A stretch of DNA of 64,000 nt from Hyphomicrobiales bacterium (GCA_900473805.1 UCMS01000003.1:62001-126000), one strand, 5' to 3'. Counted from the first letter of the stretch, positions 29,437 to 38,531 are shown. Notes: a model not told the origin generated them from the sequence alone. Translations and numbers: made by a program.

Positions 29437-30136
29437 CGGAATGGTCTTTCGGTCTCCTCGCTCCGTCGACAAAGTGGAGCAATTCCTCCATCGCGTCAAA
29501 CCGGGCATCAGGATGAAGAGCCGTCAGGGCTTCCTGATACGAAGTGTGGACGGTGTGCGACCCGCCGGTGAAAGCGCAGACCCTCATGCCGGCCGCGCGA
29601 GCCGCGACAATGCCGGCAGGGCTATCCTCAACGACCAGGCAGGCCGATGGCTCGATGCCCATGGCAGCGGCGGCGTAAAGAAAGAGATCGGGCGCCGGCT
29701 TGCCGTTCTCGACCATGGTGGCGCTGAAGATCGACGGCTCGAAAAGACCGAGCAGGCCGGTTGCCGCCAGCGACAATTCGATCCGCTCCCGCTGGCTGGA
29801 AGAGGCGACGCACCAGGAGAGCCCCAGCTCTTTCAGCCCGACCACGGCCCGCTCTATCCCGGCAATCGGCTGGAGTTCGCGGCGAAACCGGGCATACAGG
29901 GCTTCGCGCATCCGGTTCAGAAAGACATGGTCGATTTCGACACCGAACTCCTGACGCACGACATCGGCCATAGAGCTGATGCTGCGTCCGAGAAAACGCT
30001 CGGCCGCACCATTGGCATTCATCTCGATCCCCTTGACGGCCAGCGCCTCGACCAGCACCTCAAGCGCAATCGGCTCGCTATCGACGAGGACGCCGTCACA
30101 GTCGAAGATGACGAGGCGGATCGGCTGTAGGTCCAT
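29429..30136 (-). CDS. HAD-superfamily sugar-phosphate phosphatase
   Basis: A 235-residue HAD hydrolase of the beta-phosphoglucomutase/phosphoglycolate-phosphatase subgroup. Motif I is IFDCDGVLVDSEP, with an alpha-helical cap after it; motif II is in SWCVASSSQRER, and motif III/IV in LVVEDSPAGIVAARAAG. Such enzymes remove phosphate from small phosphorylated sugars or act as mutases. The gene sits between mtlK and the kinase, so it likely handles a polyol-phosphate or corrects a side product; the substrate is unknown. ATG 30136 is used; GTG two codons upstream is an alternative. Confidence 0.78.
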   Translation of the reverse strand: MDLQPIRLVIFDCDGVLVDSEPIALEVLVEALAVKGIEMNANGAAERFLGRSISSMADVVRQEFGVEIDHVFLNRMREALYARFRRELQPIAGIERAVVGLKELGLSWCVASSSQRERIELSLAATGLLGLFEPSIFSATMVENGKPAPDLFLYAAAAMGIEPSACLVVEDSPAGIVAARAAGMRVCAFTGGSHTVHTSYQEALTALHPDARFDAMEELLHFVDGARRPKDHSDA

Positions 30137-30142
30137 GGTCAC

Positions 30143-31627
30143 TCAGCTTGAAAGGGTTCCATCGATGTAGCGCTGGAGCGTAATGGCGGTACCCTGGCTC
30201 CGCAAGCTGTCGATCGCTTCGTTGAACCGCTTCTGGAAACGGGCATCTGCCCCCACCGAGCCGAAGATGTCGCTAAGGCCGATGAAGGCCATGGGGTCCG
30301 AGCGCGAAGCGAGCGCTGCAGCATGCAGGCGTTCTGCACTTGGGTCATTGAAGATAATCGTCCTTCCGCCGTCGCTCTTGCCCTCAAAATACCGGCACCA
30401 GAGTGCGGAGACGAGAGCCAGCCCCCGTACGTCGGAGCCCTGGGTCAGCCGATCGGCTGTTGAGGGCAGAATGAATTTCGGCTGCCGGTTCGATCCGTCC
30501 TGCGCCAGGCGCGGTATGGTATCCCCGATTTTCGGGTTGGAGAAACGGTTCTCGATGAGGGTGAAATAGTCCTGAAGACTGGTGTTCGGGACCGGCGGCA
30601 CGACGGGAATGATCTCCTCGTGTTCGAGCTTGGCCAGGAAGGCCCGGATCAGCGGATGCTCCATGGCTTCGTGCACGAAATGAATGTCCAGCAGTGCTGC
30701 CGGATAGGCGATAGCCGCATGCCCGCCATTCAGAATCCGGAGCTTCATTAACTCGTAGGGGGCGACATCAGGCACGAAGGTGACACCGACCTGCTCCAAC
30801 GCCGGCCGCCCGAGCGGAAACTTATCCTCCAGCACCCACTGCTTGAACTCTTCGCAGAACACCGGCCAGCCGTCTTCGATGCCATAGACGTCCCGCGTCA
30901 GATCGATTTCTCTCTGGCCCGTCGCCGGTGTGATTCGGTCCACCATTGAGTTCGGGAAGGCCACGTTCTCGTGGATCCAATGGGCAAAGTCTGGATCTGA
31001 GAGGTTTGCCAATCCGCAAAGTGTGGCCTCGGTGACTTCCCCATTGCCTGGGATGTTGTCGCAACACATGACGGTAAACGGCGGATGCCCGGCATCTCGT
31101 CGCGCCTTGAGGCCTGCAATGATCAAGCCGAAGACAGTCTTTGGCGTGTCGGGGGTCTGCGCATCCGCGACGATCGCCGGATGCTGAGGGTCGAACTTAC
31201 CGGTTGCCGGATCGATGAAATAGCCGCCTTCGGTGATCGTCATCGAAACGATGCGGATCAAGGGGTCCGCGAGGGTCTCGATGATCCGGTGAAAATCCGG
31301 TGCCGTGATCACGTCGAGCATCGGGCCGGTGACCGTCGCAGCCGAGCGCGTGGTGTCCTGCTCGACGACGGTCGTCAGAAAATCCTGCGCCTTCAGCGTG
31401 TCGCGCATCCTCTGGTCTGAAGGCATGACGCCGGCGCCGATGATCCCCCAGTCCAGATCCCGCCCCTGGTTGAACAACTCATGCAGATACACGGCCATAT
31501 GCGCGCGGTGGAAATTACCGACACCGAAATGCAGGATCCCGGGACGGATTTCCTCACGGCGATAGGCGGGCAGGGAGGCTCGGCCGCCAATGTCATCGAG
31601 AGTTGCAAGTGAGAGTTTGGTCGTCAT
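30143..31627 (-). CDS. mtlK: mannitol 2-dehydrogenase (long-chain polyol dehydrogenase)
   Basis: Oxidises D-mannitol to D-fructose (and often D-arabitol to D-xylulose) with NAD. The 494-residue protein belongs to the polyol-specific long-chain dehydrogenase/reductase family: GILHFGVGNFHRAHMA near residue 30 is the nucleotide-binding start, and KLRILNGGHAAIAY near residue 295 has the catalytic Lys and the conserved NxxH. The gene is downstream of smoS and overlaps none of its neighbours; the HAD gene starts seven bases after its end. Confidence 0.9.
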   Translation of the reverse strand: MTTKLSLATLDDIGGRASLPAYRREEIRPGILHFGVGNFHRAHMAVYLHELFNQGRDLDWGIIGAGVMPSDQRMRDTLKAQDFLTTVVEQDTTRSAATVTGPMLDVITAPDFHRIIETLADPLIRIVSMTITEGGYFIDPATGKFDPQHPAIVADAQTPDTPKTVFGLIIAGLKARRDAGHPPFTVMCCDNIPGNGEVTEATLCGLANLSDPDFAHWIHENVAFPNSMVDRITPATGQREIDLTRDVYGIEDGWPVFCEEFKQWVLEDKFPLGRPALEQVGVTFVPDVAPYELMKLRILNGGHAAIAYPAALLDIHFVHEAMEHPLIRAFLAKLEHEEIIPVVPPVPNTSLQDYFTLIENRFSNPKIGDTIPRLAQDGSNRQPKFILPSTADRLTQGSDVRGLALVSALWCRYFEGKSDGGRTIIFNDPSAERLHAAALASRSDPMAFIGLSDIFGSVGADARFQKRFNEAIDSLRSQGTAITLQRYIDGTLSS

Positions 31628-31661
31628 GGGTGCATTCCTTGGCTGGGGGCTGCACGAGCCG

Positions 31662-32441
31662 TCAGCTCATCCAGTTTCCGCCGTCGACATTATAGGTCTG
31701 GGCAACGATGTAATCGGCCTCCGCCGACGCGAGGAAGACCGCCATGCCGGTCAGGTCTTCCGCCCGGCCCATGCGGCCGAGGGGAACGGCTTCCCCGACC
31801 AGCTTCTTTTTCTCGCCAAGAGGGCGGTTCTCGTATTTGGCGAACAGCGCGTCCACTTCGTCCCACATCTCGCTTCCAACGACGCCGGGCGCGATTCCAT
31901 TGACGTTGATTCCGTGCTTGATGAGGTTGAGACCGGCTGACTGGGTGAGCGAGATGACCGCCGCCTTCGACGCGCAATAGACGCCGACCAGCGGCTCCCC
32001 CCGCCGTCCGGCCTGGCTGGCCATGTTGATGATCTTGCCGCCGCGCCCTTGTGCGATCATCTGCTTGGCCACGGCCTGGAGCGTGAAGAGCGTGCCGCCG
32101 ACATTGATGTCGAAGACGCGCTGGTAGCTTTTCCGGGTGATCTCGACGATCGGTGCGAGATCGAAGATTGCAGCATTGTTGATGAGAATGTCGATGCCAC
32201 CCGCGCGGTCAACACAGGCCTGAACCGCGTCGTCGATAGACCCTTGGTCCGAAACGTCGATCCGCACGGCATAGGCGGCGGGACCGATCTCGGCGGCAGT
32301 CGCCGTCGCACGGTCGAAGTCGATGTCGGCGATTGCGACGGCGGTTGCTCCCTCGCGCACATAGGCTTCCGCGAAGGCGCGACCAATGCCGCGTGCAGCA
32401 CCCGTGATCATCGCCGATTTTCCGTTCAGTCTGCCAGTCAT
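31662..32441 (-). CDS. smoS: sorbitol dehydrogenase (SDR family)
   Basis: Oxidises sorbitol to fructose (and galactitol in relatives) with NAD. The 259-residue short-chain dehydrogenase has the cofactor motif [10 protein letters not shown] (residues 13-22), NNAAI, the catalytic Ser in INMASQAG, and YCASK (YxxxK) near residue 155. It ends MS, as is common in SmoS proteins. Start and the smoK stop overlap by four bases, showing tight coupling to the transporter genes. Confidence 0.92.
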   Translation of the reverse strand: MTGRLNGKSAMITGAARGIGRAFAEAYVREGATAVAIADIDFDRATATAAEIGPAAYAVRIDVSDQGSIDDAVQACVDRAGGIDILINNAAIFDLAPIVEITRKSYQRVFDINVGGTLFTLQAVAKQMIAQGRGGKIINMASQAGRRGEPLVGVYCASKAAVISLTQSAGLNLIKHGINVNGIAPGVVGSEMWDEVDALFAKYENRPLGEKKKLVGEAVPLGRMGRAEDLTGMAVFLASAEADYIVAQTYNVDGGNWMS

Positions 32442-33436
32442 TGGGCAAGTCCCTTGTCATTGAATTTGTGCAGACGGGCGAGGTCCGGCGTGACGAAGAC
32501 GGTGTCCCCGTGCCGGACAGGGAATTCTCCGCCCGTTCGTGTCGTGATCGTACCCACGCCCTCCACCTGAACATGAAGGAAGGTATCCGAACCGAGATGC
32601 TCTGCGACGGTGACGATGCCGCGCCACATGCCCTCGGTAGTCGAAAGCGTCACATGCTCCGGCCGGATGCCGATCGTATGCGCTCCATGGGCCGAAGCGG
32701 CCTGGCCGGAAATCAGGTTCATCTTCGGCGAGCCGATGAAGCCGGCGACGAACAGGTTGGCGGGGCTGCGATAGAGCTCGAGCGGCGATCCGACCTGCTC
32801 GATTCGCCCTTTGTTCAGAACGACGATCTTGTCGGCCATCGTCATGGCTTCGACCTGGTCATGGGTCACGTAGATCGATGTCGCCTTCAGCTTCTGATGC
32901 AATTCGGTGATTTCGAGGCGCATCGCGACACGCAGGGCTGCGTCGAGATTGGAGAGCGGCTCGTCGAAGAGGAAGCAGCGCGGATTGCGCACGATGGCGC
33001 GGCCGATGGCGACGCGCTGGCGCTGACCGCCGGAAAGCTGGCCTGGTCGACGCTCCAGATAGTCGGTGAGGTTCAGGATACGGGCTGCCTCCTCGACCTT
33101 CCGCTTGATCTCGGCCGGATCCACCTTCGCCATCTTCAGCGGAAAGCCGATGTTCGAGCGCACGCTCATGTGCGGATAGAGCGCATAGGACTGAAAGACC
33201 ATCGCCAGGCCGCGCTGTGCAGGGGGCGTCTGCGTCTGGTCCTTGCCGTCAATCAGGATCCGGCCGCCGGTCGCGTCCTCAAGGCCCGCGATCAGCCGCA
33301 GCAGGGTGGACTTGCCGCAGCCGGAGGGACCGACGAAGACAACGAATTCACCGTCGTTGATCTCGAGGTCGATCCCCGGGATAACGGCATGTTCGCCGAA
33401 GGACTTGGAGAGCTGTTCGAGCTTGATGCTGCCCAT
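32438..33436 (-). CDS. smoK: polyol ABC transporter ATP-binding protein
   Basis: A 332-residue MalK/UgpC-type ATPase that energises sorbitol/mannitol import. Walker [14 protein letters not shown] (about 38-50), Q-loop [12 protein letters not shown], signature [14 protein letters not shown], Walker [14 protein letters not shown] and H-loop THDQVEAM are all canonical, followed by a C-terminal OB-type regulatory domain. The start is ATG 33436 ([14 protein letters not shown]), eleven bases after smoG; longer readings enter smoG. Confidence 0.93.
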   Translation of the reverse strand: MGSIKLEQLSKSFGEHAVIPGIDLEINDGEFVVFVGPSGCGKSTLLRLIAGLEDATGGRILIDGKDQTQTPPAQRGLAMVFQSYALYPHMSVRSNIGFPLKMAKVDPAEIKRKVEEAARILNLTDYLERRPGQLSGGQRQRVAIGRAIVRNPRCFLFDEPLSNLDAALRVAMRLEITELHQKLKATSIYVTHDQVEAMTMADKIVVLNKGRIEQVGSPLELYRSPANLFVAGFIGSPKMNLISGQAASAHGAHTIGIRPEHVTLSTTEGMWRGIVTVAEHLGSDTFLHVQVEGVGTITTRTGGEFPVRHGDTVFVTPDLARLHKFNDKGLAQ

Positions 33437-33447
33437 GGTGGTTGTCC

Positions 33448-34272
33448 TTACTTGACGGCGCCGAAGGTGAGGCCGCGCACGAGTTGTTTCTGGCTGAACC
33501 AGCCAAGGATGATGATCGGGGCGATAGCCATGGTAGAGGCCGCTGAAAGCTTCGCCCAGAACAGGCCCTGCGGACTGGAGAACGAAGCGATGAAGGCGGT
33601 GAGCGGCGCTGCGTTCGTGGTCGTCAGCCGGATCGACCAGAAAGATTCGTTCCAGGCGAGGATGATATTGAGCAGCAGTGTCGAGGCGATGCCCGGCAGA
33701 GCCATTGGCGTCAGAACGTGAAAGATCTCGTTGAACAGGGACGCGCCGTCCATTCGCGCGGCTTCCAGGATCTCGCCCGGGATTTCGCGGAAATAGGTAT
33801 AGAGCATCCACACCACGATCGGCAGGTTGATCAGCGTCAGCATGATCGTCAGGCCGATGCGGGTGTCCAGCAGGCCGAAATCGCGAAACAGCAGGTAGAT
33901 CGGCACGAGCACGGCAACGGCCGGCATCATCTTCGTCGAGAGCATCCACATCAGGATGTCCTTGGTCCGCTTGGTCGGCGAAAACGCCATCGCCCAGGCG
34001 GCGGGAATGCCGATGATGAGCGCCAGGATCGTGGATCCGACCGATAGCACCACCGAATTCATGAACGGCTTGATGTAGTCGCGCTGTGTCTGCACCGTCA
34101 CGTAATTTTCCAACGTGAAGGTTGGGATCATGTCGAAGCCCTGGATCGCCTCGGTTTCCGTCTTCACGCTGGTGATCAGCGTGTAGAGGATCGGGAAGAA
34201 GATGACGAAGGCGACGATCCAGGCCAGGGTGGTGAAGGCCAGTCTGCGGCGCGGGCTGGTGATGCGGGCCAT
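33448..34272 (-). CDS. smoG: polyol ABC transporter permease (MalG-like)
   Basis: A 274-residue inner-membrane permease with six predicted helices; the EAA loop [25 protein letters not shown] near residue 180 docks to the ATPase. N-terminal topology and length match MalG-type carbohydrate permeases. It lies between smoF (ten bases upstream) and smoK (eleven bases downstream). Confidence 0.92.
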   Translation of the reverse strand: MARITSPRRRLAFTTLAWIVAFVIFFPILYTLITSVKTETEAIQGFDMIPTFTLENYVTVQTQRDYIKPFMNSVVLSVGSTILALIIGIPAAWAMAFSPTKRTKDILMWMLSTKMMPAVAVLVPIYLLFRDFGLLDTRIGLTIMLTLINLPIVVWMLYTYFREIPGEILEAARMDGASLFNEIFHVLTPMALPGIASTLLLNIILAWNESFWSIRLTTTNAAPLTAFIASFSSPQGLFWAKLSAASTMAIAPIIILGWFSQKQLVRGLTFGAVK

Positions 34273-34282
34273 GGTTCTCTCC

Positions 34283-35155
34283 TTACCGGTCGAGGTTTTT
34301 GCCGACCGCGCGCATCAGGAAGATGGCGACGACATTGGCGAGGATGACGGCGATGATGCCGCCGGCCGAAGCTCCGCCGACGTCGTAGCCGAGCAGCGCG
34401 GTGCGATAGATGAGGAAGGCGAGGTTGGTCGAGGCATAGCCGGGGCCGCCATTGGTGGTGACCAGGATCTCCGCATAGACGCCGAGCAGGAAGATCGTCT
34501 GGATCAGGATCACGACGGTAATCGCGCGGGCCAGATGCGGCAGCGTCAGGTAGATGAACTGGTTGATGAAATTCGCGCCGTCCATCTCGGCGGCTTCCTT
34601 CTGCTCCATGTCGAGCGATTGCAGGGCCGTGAGCAGGATCAGCGTCGCAAACGGCAGCCATTGCCAAGCGACGATCACGATGACCGAAAACAGCGGATAC
34701 TGTGCGAACCAGTCGACCGGTTTCAGCCCGATGGCGCGGTTGATGTCTGCCAGAACGCCATAGCCCGGATGCATGATCATGTTCTTCCAGATCAGCGCGG
34801 CGACAGGCGGCATGACGAAGAACGGCGAGATCACCAGGATGCGCACGATCCCCTGGCCGAAGATCGGCTGGTCGAGCAGCAGGGCGAGCAGAATTCCGCC
34901 GACGATGGTGATCAGCAAAACGCCGCCGACGATCAGCAGGGTGTTCCAGATCGACTGGAAGAAGGCGGGATCGGTGTAGAAATAGCGGTAGTTGAACAAA
35001 CCGCCGAAGCTGACATTGGCGGGGTTCAACAGGTTGTAGTTCTGGAACGAGAACCACAGCGTCATCGACAGCGGCACGATCATCCAGATCAGCAGAAGCC
35101 CAACCGACGGCGCCATCATCAGACGTGCCAGGGTCCGTGTGTTTTCCGTAGCCAT
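34283..35155 (-). CDS. smoF: polyol ABC transporter permease (MalF-like)
   Basis: A 290-residue permease with six predicted helices and the EAA loop EAAEMDGANFINQFIYLTLP near residue 205. It pairs with SmoG to form the channel. It is the first permease gene after smoE, separated by 159 bases that contain two strong hairpins, which likely set a lower expression level than for smoE. Confidence 0.92.
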   Translation of the reverse strand: MATENTRTLARLMMAPSVGLLLIWMIVPLSMTLWFSFQNYNLLNPANVSFGGLFNYRYFYTDPAFFQSIWNTLLIVGGVLLITIVGGILLALLLDQPIFGQGIVRILVISPFFVMPPVAALIWKNMIMHPGYGVLADINRAIGLKPVDWFAQYPLFSVIVIVAWQWLPFATLILLTALQSLDMEQKEAAEMDGANFINQFIYLTLPHLARAITVVILIQTIFLLGVYAEILVTTNGGPGYASTNLAFLIYRTALLGYDVGGASAGGIIAVILANVVAIFLMRAVGKNLDR

Positions 35156-35223
35156 GGGAGAGCCCGCCTTGGTAGCCGTGTGAACGAGGCCGAAACGCCG
35201 TCACAGGCGCGTTGCGCAAACAG

Positions 35224-35298
35224 CATGCCGAAGCGGCATGGGTGTCGTCGAATTTGGGAAACCTCGATCCGCCCGAACCGCAGTCCGGGCGGAGGTTT
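35224..35298 (-). promoter_or_regulatory. two stem-loops between smoE and smoF
   Basis: One is CATGCCG/CGGCATG (35224-35230 with 35234-35240). The larger one, read on the minus strand, pairs AAACCTC-CGCCCG with CGGGCG-GAGGTTT, a thirteen-base-pair stem with a four-base bulge (35259-35275 with 35286-35298). No T-run follows, so mRNA protection or partial attenuation after smoE is more likely than full termination. Confidence 0.6.
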
Positions 35299-35314
35299 TC
35301 GGGAGGTAAGCCGA

Positions 35315-36628
35315 TTACTTGATGTAGCCGCCGCGGGTCATTTCGCGCTCGGTCAGGCTCTGCGCCTGAGCAAGGGCATCATCGACCGACATCTGGCCTG
35401 CAAGAGCTGCCGAGAAGAGCTGGCCGACGGAGGTGCCGAGGCTCTGGAACTCGGGGATGGCCACGAACTGCACGCCGACATAAGGCACCGGCTTGACGGT
35501 CGGGTTCTTGGGGTCAGCTGCATTGATCGAGTCGAGGGTCATCTTCGCGAACGGCGCAGCCTTCTGGTATTCCGGGTTCTCGTAGAGAGAGGTGCGCGTG
35601 CCCGGAGGAACGTTGGCCCAGCCTTCCTTGGAAGCCACGAGCTCAAGATAGGCCTTGCTGGTTGCCCAGGAGATGAACTTCTCGGCCGAGGCCGACTTCT
35701 GCGAGCCGGCAGGGATCGCGAGGTTCCAGGCCCAGAGCCAGTTGCCGCGCTTGCCGAGACCGGTATCCGGGGCGAGTGCGAAGCCCACCTTGTCGGCAAC
35801 AGTCGAATCCTTCGGGTTGGTCACGAAGGAGGCGGCAACGGTGGCGTCGATCCACATGCCGCACTTGCCCTGCTGGAACAGTGCCAGGTTCTCGTTGAAG
35901 CCGTTCGAGGATGCGCCCTGCGGGCCGGCGTCGTTCATCAGCTTCACGTAGAAGTCGAGCGTGTTCTTCCATTCCGGCTGGTCGAACTGCGGCTTCCAGT
36001 TCTCGTCGAACCAGCGAGCGCCGAAGGCGTTCGACGTGGCCGTCAGGAAGGCCATGTTCTCGCCCCAGCCGGCCTTGCCGCGCAGGCAGATGCCGTTGAT
36101 GTCGTTGGCGCGGTCCGTCATCTTGCGGGCGGCGTCGGCGATGAAGTCCCAGGTCGGAGCGTCGGGCATGGTGAGTCCCGCCTTTTCCATCAGGTCCTTG
36201 CGATACATCACCATCGAGCTTTCGCCGTAGAACGGTGCGGCATAGAGCTTGCCGTCATCGCCGGTCAGACCGGAGCGGATGGCCGGTAGCAGATCGTCGA
36301 CGTCGTAATCGGCGCCGAGATTTTCGAGCGGCAGAAGCCAGCCCTGCTTGGCCCAGATCGGAACTTCATAGGTACCGATCGTCATGATGTCGTACTGGCC
36401 GCCCTTGGTGGCGATGTCTGTCGTCACGCGCTCGCGCAGAACGTTTTCCTCAAGCGTCACCCACTCGACCTGAATCTCCGGGTTCTTGGAGGTGAACTCC
36501 GAGGTTAGGCCCTGCATGCGGATCATGTCGCCGTTGTTGACGGTGGCAATCGTGAGGGTTTCAGCCGAGGCCATGCCGGCAAGCGCCAGCGCTGAGCAGG
36601 CGCCCAGCAAAATCGTCTTCAAATTCAT
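35315..36628 (-). CDS. smoE: polyol-binding periplasmic protein
   Basis: A 437-residue extracellular solute-binding protein (family 1) with signal peptide MNLKTILLGACSALALAGMASA and cleavage before ETLTI. It delivers sorbitol/mannitol to SmoFGK. It is the first gene of the operon; two symmetrical sites lie directly upstream. Family, genomic order and the adjacent polyol dehydrogenases support the substrate call. Confidence 0.92.
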   Translation of the reverse strand: MNLKTILLGACSALALAGMASAETLTIATVNNGDMIRMQGLTSEFTSKNPEIQVEWVTLEENVLRERVTTDIATKGGQYDIMTIGTYEVPIWAKQGWLLPLENLGADYDVDDLLPAIRSGLTGDDGKLYAAPFYGESSMVMYRKDLMEKAGLTMPDAPTWDFIADAARKMTDRANDINGICLRGKAGWGENMAFLTATSNAFGARWFDENWKPQFDQPEWKNTLDFYVKLMNDAGPQGASSNGFNENLALFQQGKCGMWIDATVAASFVTNPKDSTVADKVGFALAPDTGLGKRGNWLWAWNLAIPAGSQKSASAEKFISWATSKAYLELVASKEGWANVPPGTRTSLYENPEYQKAAPFAKMTLDSINAADPKNPTVKPVPYVGVQFVAIPEFQSLGTSVGQLFSAALAGQMSVDDALAQAQSLTEREMTRGGYIK

Positions 36629-36648
36629 GTCTTCCTCCCAGAAGAATA

Positions 36649-36696
36649 ATGAGCATTCGCTTTGCTCATGGGCAATTACTCATTTGCCGCGCGTGC
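36649..36696. promoter_or_regulatory. operator-like dyads upstream of smoE
   Basis: ATGAGCA (36649-36655), seven bases, TGCTCAT (36663-36669): a perfect inverted repeat starting 21 bases upstream of the smoE ATG. Just beyond, GGCAA and TTGCC flank TTACTCAT, forming a second weaker dyad that contains an ACTCAT half-site. SorC-family regulators bind such dyads, and the regulator gene smoC lies 80 bases away. Confidence 0.6.
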
Positions 36697-36776
36697 AAAG
36701 TCAAGCGGGATTCTTCGCTGCAATGCCGCAAGGGAAAGCCAAGTCTATGAAAAATCGAGAGAAAAACTTGCGGAAT

Positions 36777-37730
36777 TCACCGCTTCAAGAGCTGCTTGGC
36801 CGTCTCTTCATCGGTGATCAAGCCGTTGATATGACCGCCTCGCACGGCGGCGAGAATGGCGGCATGCTTGCGCTTGCCGCGTGCCATGCCGATCACAGTC
36901 GAGCGTTCCCGCGAGGGAATGTGAAGGCTGGCAACCCGGTCATTGACCGGATGATCGAGGAGTTTTCCGTCGGCACCGAAGATCCAGCCGCAGATTTCGC
37001 CGACGGCTCCGGCCTTGAGAAGGTCCTCCATTTCGTCCCGCTTCAAAAAGCCGTCGACGAGGAGGGGTGCTGTGAGTGCGATATCTCCGATACCCACGAA
37101 GGTAACATCGGATTTCTGTCCGAGTGCGATCGTCGGCGCGACCAGCGGCTGCGCATGAAGCAACGCCTTTTCCTCGGGGGAAGAGACGATGACCGGCAAA
37201 GGCATGGGAAAATGCGGCGCCTTGATCGCATCCGCCATCGAGAAAATGACGTTGAAATAGGCGGCAGATCCGTCCGGACTGATATTGCCGGTCAACGAGA
37301 CGATCTTGTGTTGCGGACACTCGATCGGCGACAACTGGTCGATCATGGCGCGCAGCGTGCGGCCGGTCCCCATGGCGATCACCAGGGGATCGGATTGTTT
37401 GAGCCAGCGTTCGAGTTCCGCAGCGCCGGCTTCGGCCACGCCCACCGTCGCCGATTCCGATTCGGGATCGGAGGGAACGATCTCAACCTGCCGCAAACCG
37501 TACCGGTCCTTCAGCGCTTCCGCCAGTTCGAGGCAGGCCGCAATCGGATGATCCAGCCGGACCTTGATCAGGCGTTCCGCGATCGACAACGAGACCAGAC
37601 GTTGAGCGCTTTGACGTGAAATGCCCATAAGGGCTGCGATCTCGTCCTGGGTGCGACCCGAAACATAGTAGAGCCAGCCGGCCCGCGCGGCATCGTCCAG
37701 TCTCGTCTGTCCTTCACTGCGCCGCGCCAT
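36777..37730 (-). CDS. smoC: SorC-family sugar-responsive transcriptional regulator
   Basis: A 317-residue regulator with an N-terminal HTH (GRTQDEIAALMGISRQSAQRLV, residues 27-48) and a large C-terminal sugar-phosphate-binding domain of the SorC/DeoR-like type (MGTGRTLRAMIDQL; GVGDIALTAPLL-like GIGDIALTAPLL; DEMEDLLKAGAVGEICG). It lies just upstream of smoE on the same strand, so it likely controls the polyol operon in response to a pathway sugar or its phosphate. Whether it activates or represses cannot be read here. Confidence 0.85.
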   Translation of the reverse strand: MARRSEGQTRLDDAARAGWLYYVSGRTQDEIAALMGISRQSAQRLVSLSIAERLIKVRLDHPIAACLELAEALKDRYGLRQVEIVPSDPESESATVGVAEAGAAELERWLKQSDPLVIAMGTGRTLRAMIDQLSPIECPQHKIVSLTGNISPDGSAAYFNVIFSMADAIKAPHFPMPLPVIVSSPEEKALLHAQPLVAPTIALGQKSDVTFVGIGDIALTAPLLVDGFLKRDEMEDLLKAGAVGEICGWIFGADGKLLDHPVNDRVASLHIPSRERSTVIGMARGKRKHAAILAAVRGGHINGLITDEETAKQLLKR

Positions 37731-38084
37731 GACACCTCGCCTCCCCTATGGGAACAGTGCTGCCAATTTTGCGAGCCGCTGTCAAATGGCGCCGAGGGAC
37801 GCAGCCTGCCGGGAACCACCAGCTTTTGGCCGGTTGAAACTCGCGTCCGATCTTGGAGAGAGCTGACGAACACGACATGGCAACTGGCGACAATACTGGC
37901 CGCCCTGGCGATTGCGCTGTTGATGGTGTTTGCCGCTGAACTGCTATAGGATAACACCCAAACGGCCCCGACCGATGCGCCGACACGGCACGATCCGTTC
38001 CCGGCGTACCGCCGAGCGCGACCGGCGATATCAGCAATCCTTGAAACCGGTGGCGGGCGACGGTCGATCGCACCATTATCCCAA
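37731..38084. other. intergenic stretch, no supported gene
   Basis: About 350 bases between the SorC regulator and the small-RNA terminator. A 28-codon hydrophobic reading frame exists at 37863-37949 but has no proper start codon. Nothing else is supported. Confidence 0.3.
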
Positions 38085-38086
38085 AT

Positions 38087-38160
38087 AAAAACGATCCCGC
38101 CGAAGCGGGATCGAGGTGGGAGCCCTGAGGCTGCCGGGGGAGGTTGGGGGAACATACTGA
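38087..38160 (-). ncRNA. candidate general-stress-controlled C-rich sRNA
   Basis: A predicted RNA of about 74 nt on the minus strand. It starts some six to eight bases after a GGAAC-N16-CGTTT promoter (38166-38191) and ends at an intrinsic terminator: CGATCCCGC/GCGGGATCG (38092-38100 with 38105-38113) with a CGAA tetraloop and five Ts on the minus strand. The 5' half is unusually C-rich and mostly unpaired (UUCCCCCAACC, UCCCCCGG, CUCCCACC), with one small AGCC/GGCU hairpin. It looks suited to pair with ribosome-binding sites. It resembles in logic the stress sRNA GsrN of Caulobacter, not in clear sequence. Confidence 0.65.
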
Positions 38161-38165
38161 CGAAC

Positions 38166-38191
38166 AAACGGCCCAGAGTTCCAATTGTTCC
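38166..38191 (-). promoter_or_regulatory. EcfG/RpoE2-type general stress promoter of the sRNA
   Basis: Read on the minus strand: GGAAC (38191-38187), 16 bases, CGTTT (38170-38166). This equals the alphaproteobacterial general-stress sigma consensus GGAAC-N18-TT with the preferred CG before TT. Confidence 0.75.
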
Positions 38192-38321
38192 ACATTGGGA
38201 ACATAGTTTTTAACGGACTGCGATCTGGACTGGTTGGCACCATGCGCAATCATGTGCGCACGTATTCGTCTGTCCGCACGGCCTGTCTGACCCCGCGCCA
38301 TCTTCGAGTTCGGCAGTAATC

Positions 38322-38531
38322 TCACTGTGCGTCGTCGTCCGATGTCTTCATTGCATCGCCCAGGTTCCGTTTGACCGGGTCCGACAGGTTTTCGCCTTTG
38401 GCATCGCGGTCGATGTCGGGGTTGTCTTCTGCCGGCAGATAGCCGCGTGGCCGGTTCTCCTGTGGCCCTTCCCAGCGCGGGGACTGGTCCGTCGTTCCTG
38501 CTTTGCCGTCCTTTGGACCGTTCATACCCAT
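38322..38531 (-). CDS. small hydrophilic, probably stress-induced protein
   Basis: A 69-residue, very hydrophilic, Gly/Pro/Asp-rich protein without hydrophobic segments (MGMNGPKDGKAGTTDQ at the start, KTSDDDAQ at the end), likely disordered. No domain is recognised. The start at 38531 is chosen because CAGGAG lies six bases upstream; an ATG at 38552 would be almost leaderless given the predicted transcription start near 38554. A GGAAC-type general stress promoter sits directly upstream, divergent from that of ndh. Function unknown; induction in stress is an inference from the promoter. Confidence 0.72.
   Translation of the reverse strand: MGMNGPKDGKAGTTDQSPRWEGPQENRPRGYLPAEDNPDIDRDAKGENLSDPVKRNLGDAMKTSDDDAQ

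Noticed and set aside
34202..36289. Plus-strand frame of nearly 700 codons opposite smoG, smoF and smoE
   Set aside because: It is the reverse-complement shadow of three well-recognised genes, with low-complexity Asp/Arg/His-rich composition and no domain.
37863..37949. 28-codon hydrophobic frame ending MVFAAELL that could be a small membrane peptide
   Set aside because: It has only a CTG at its beginning, no convincing ribosome-binding site, and no ATG/GTG/TTG start before the hydrophobic part; conservation would be needed to support it.
37568..38167. Long minus-strand frame of about 200 codons running through the sRNA
   Set aside because: It reads across a clear terminator hairpin and into the regulator gene; composition is arginine- and proline-rich like an out-of-frame shadow.
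38198..38202. A further plus-strand GGAAC near the sRNA promoter as another general-stress promoter
   Set aside because: Eighteen bases downstream the sequence is CG, not TT, so the -10 is missing.
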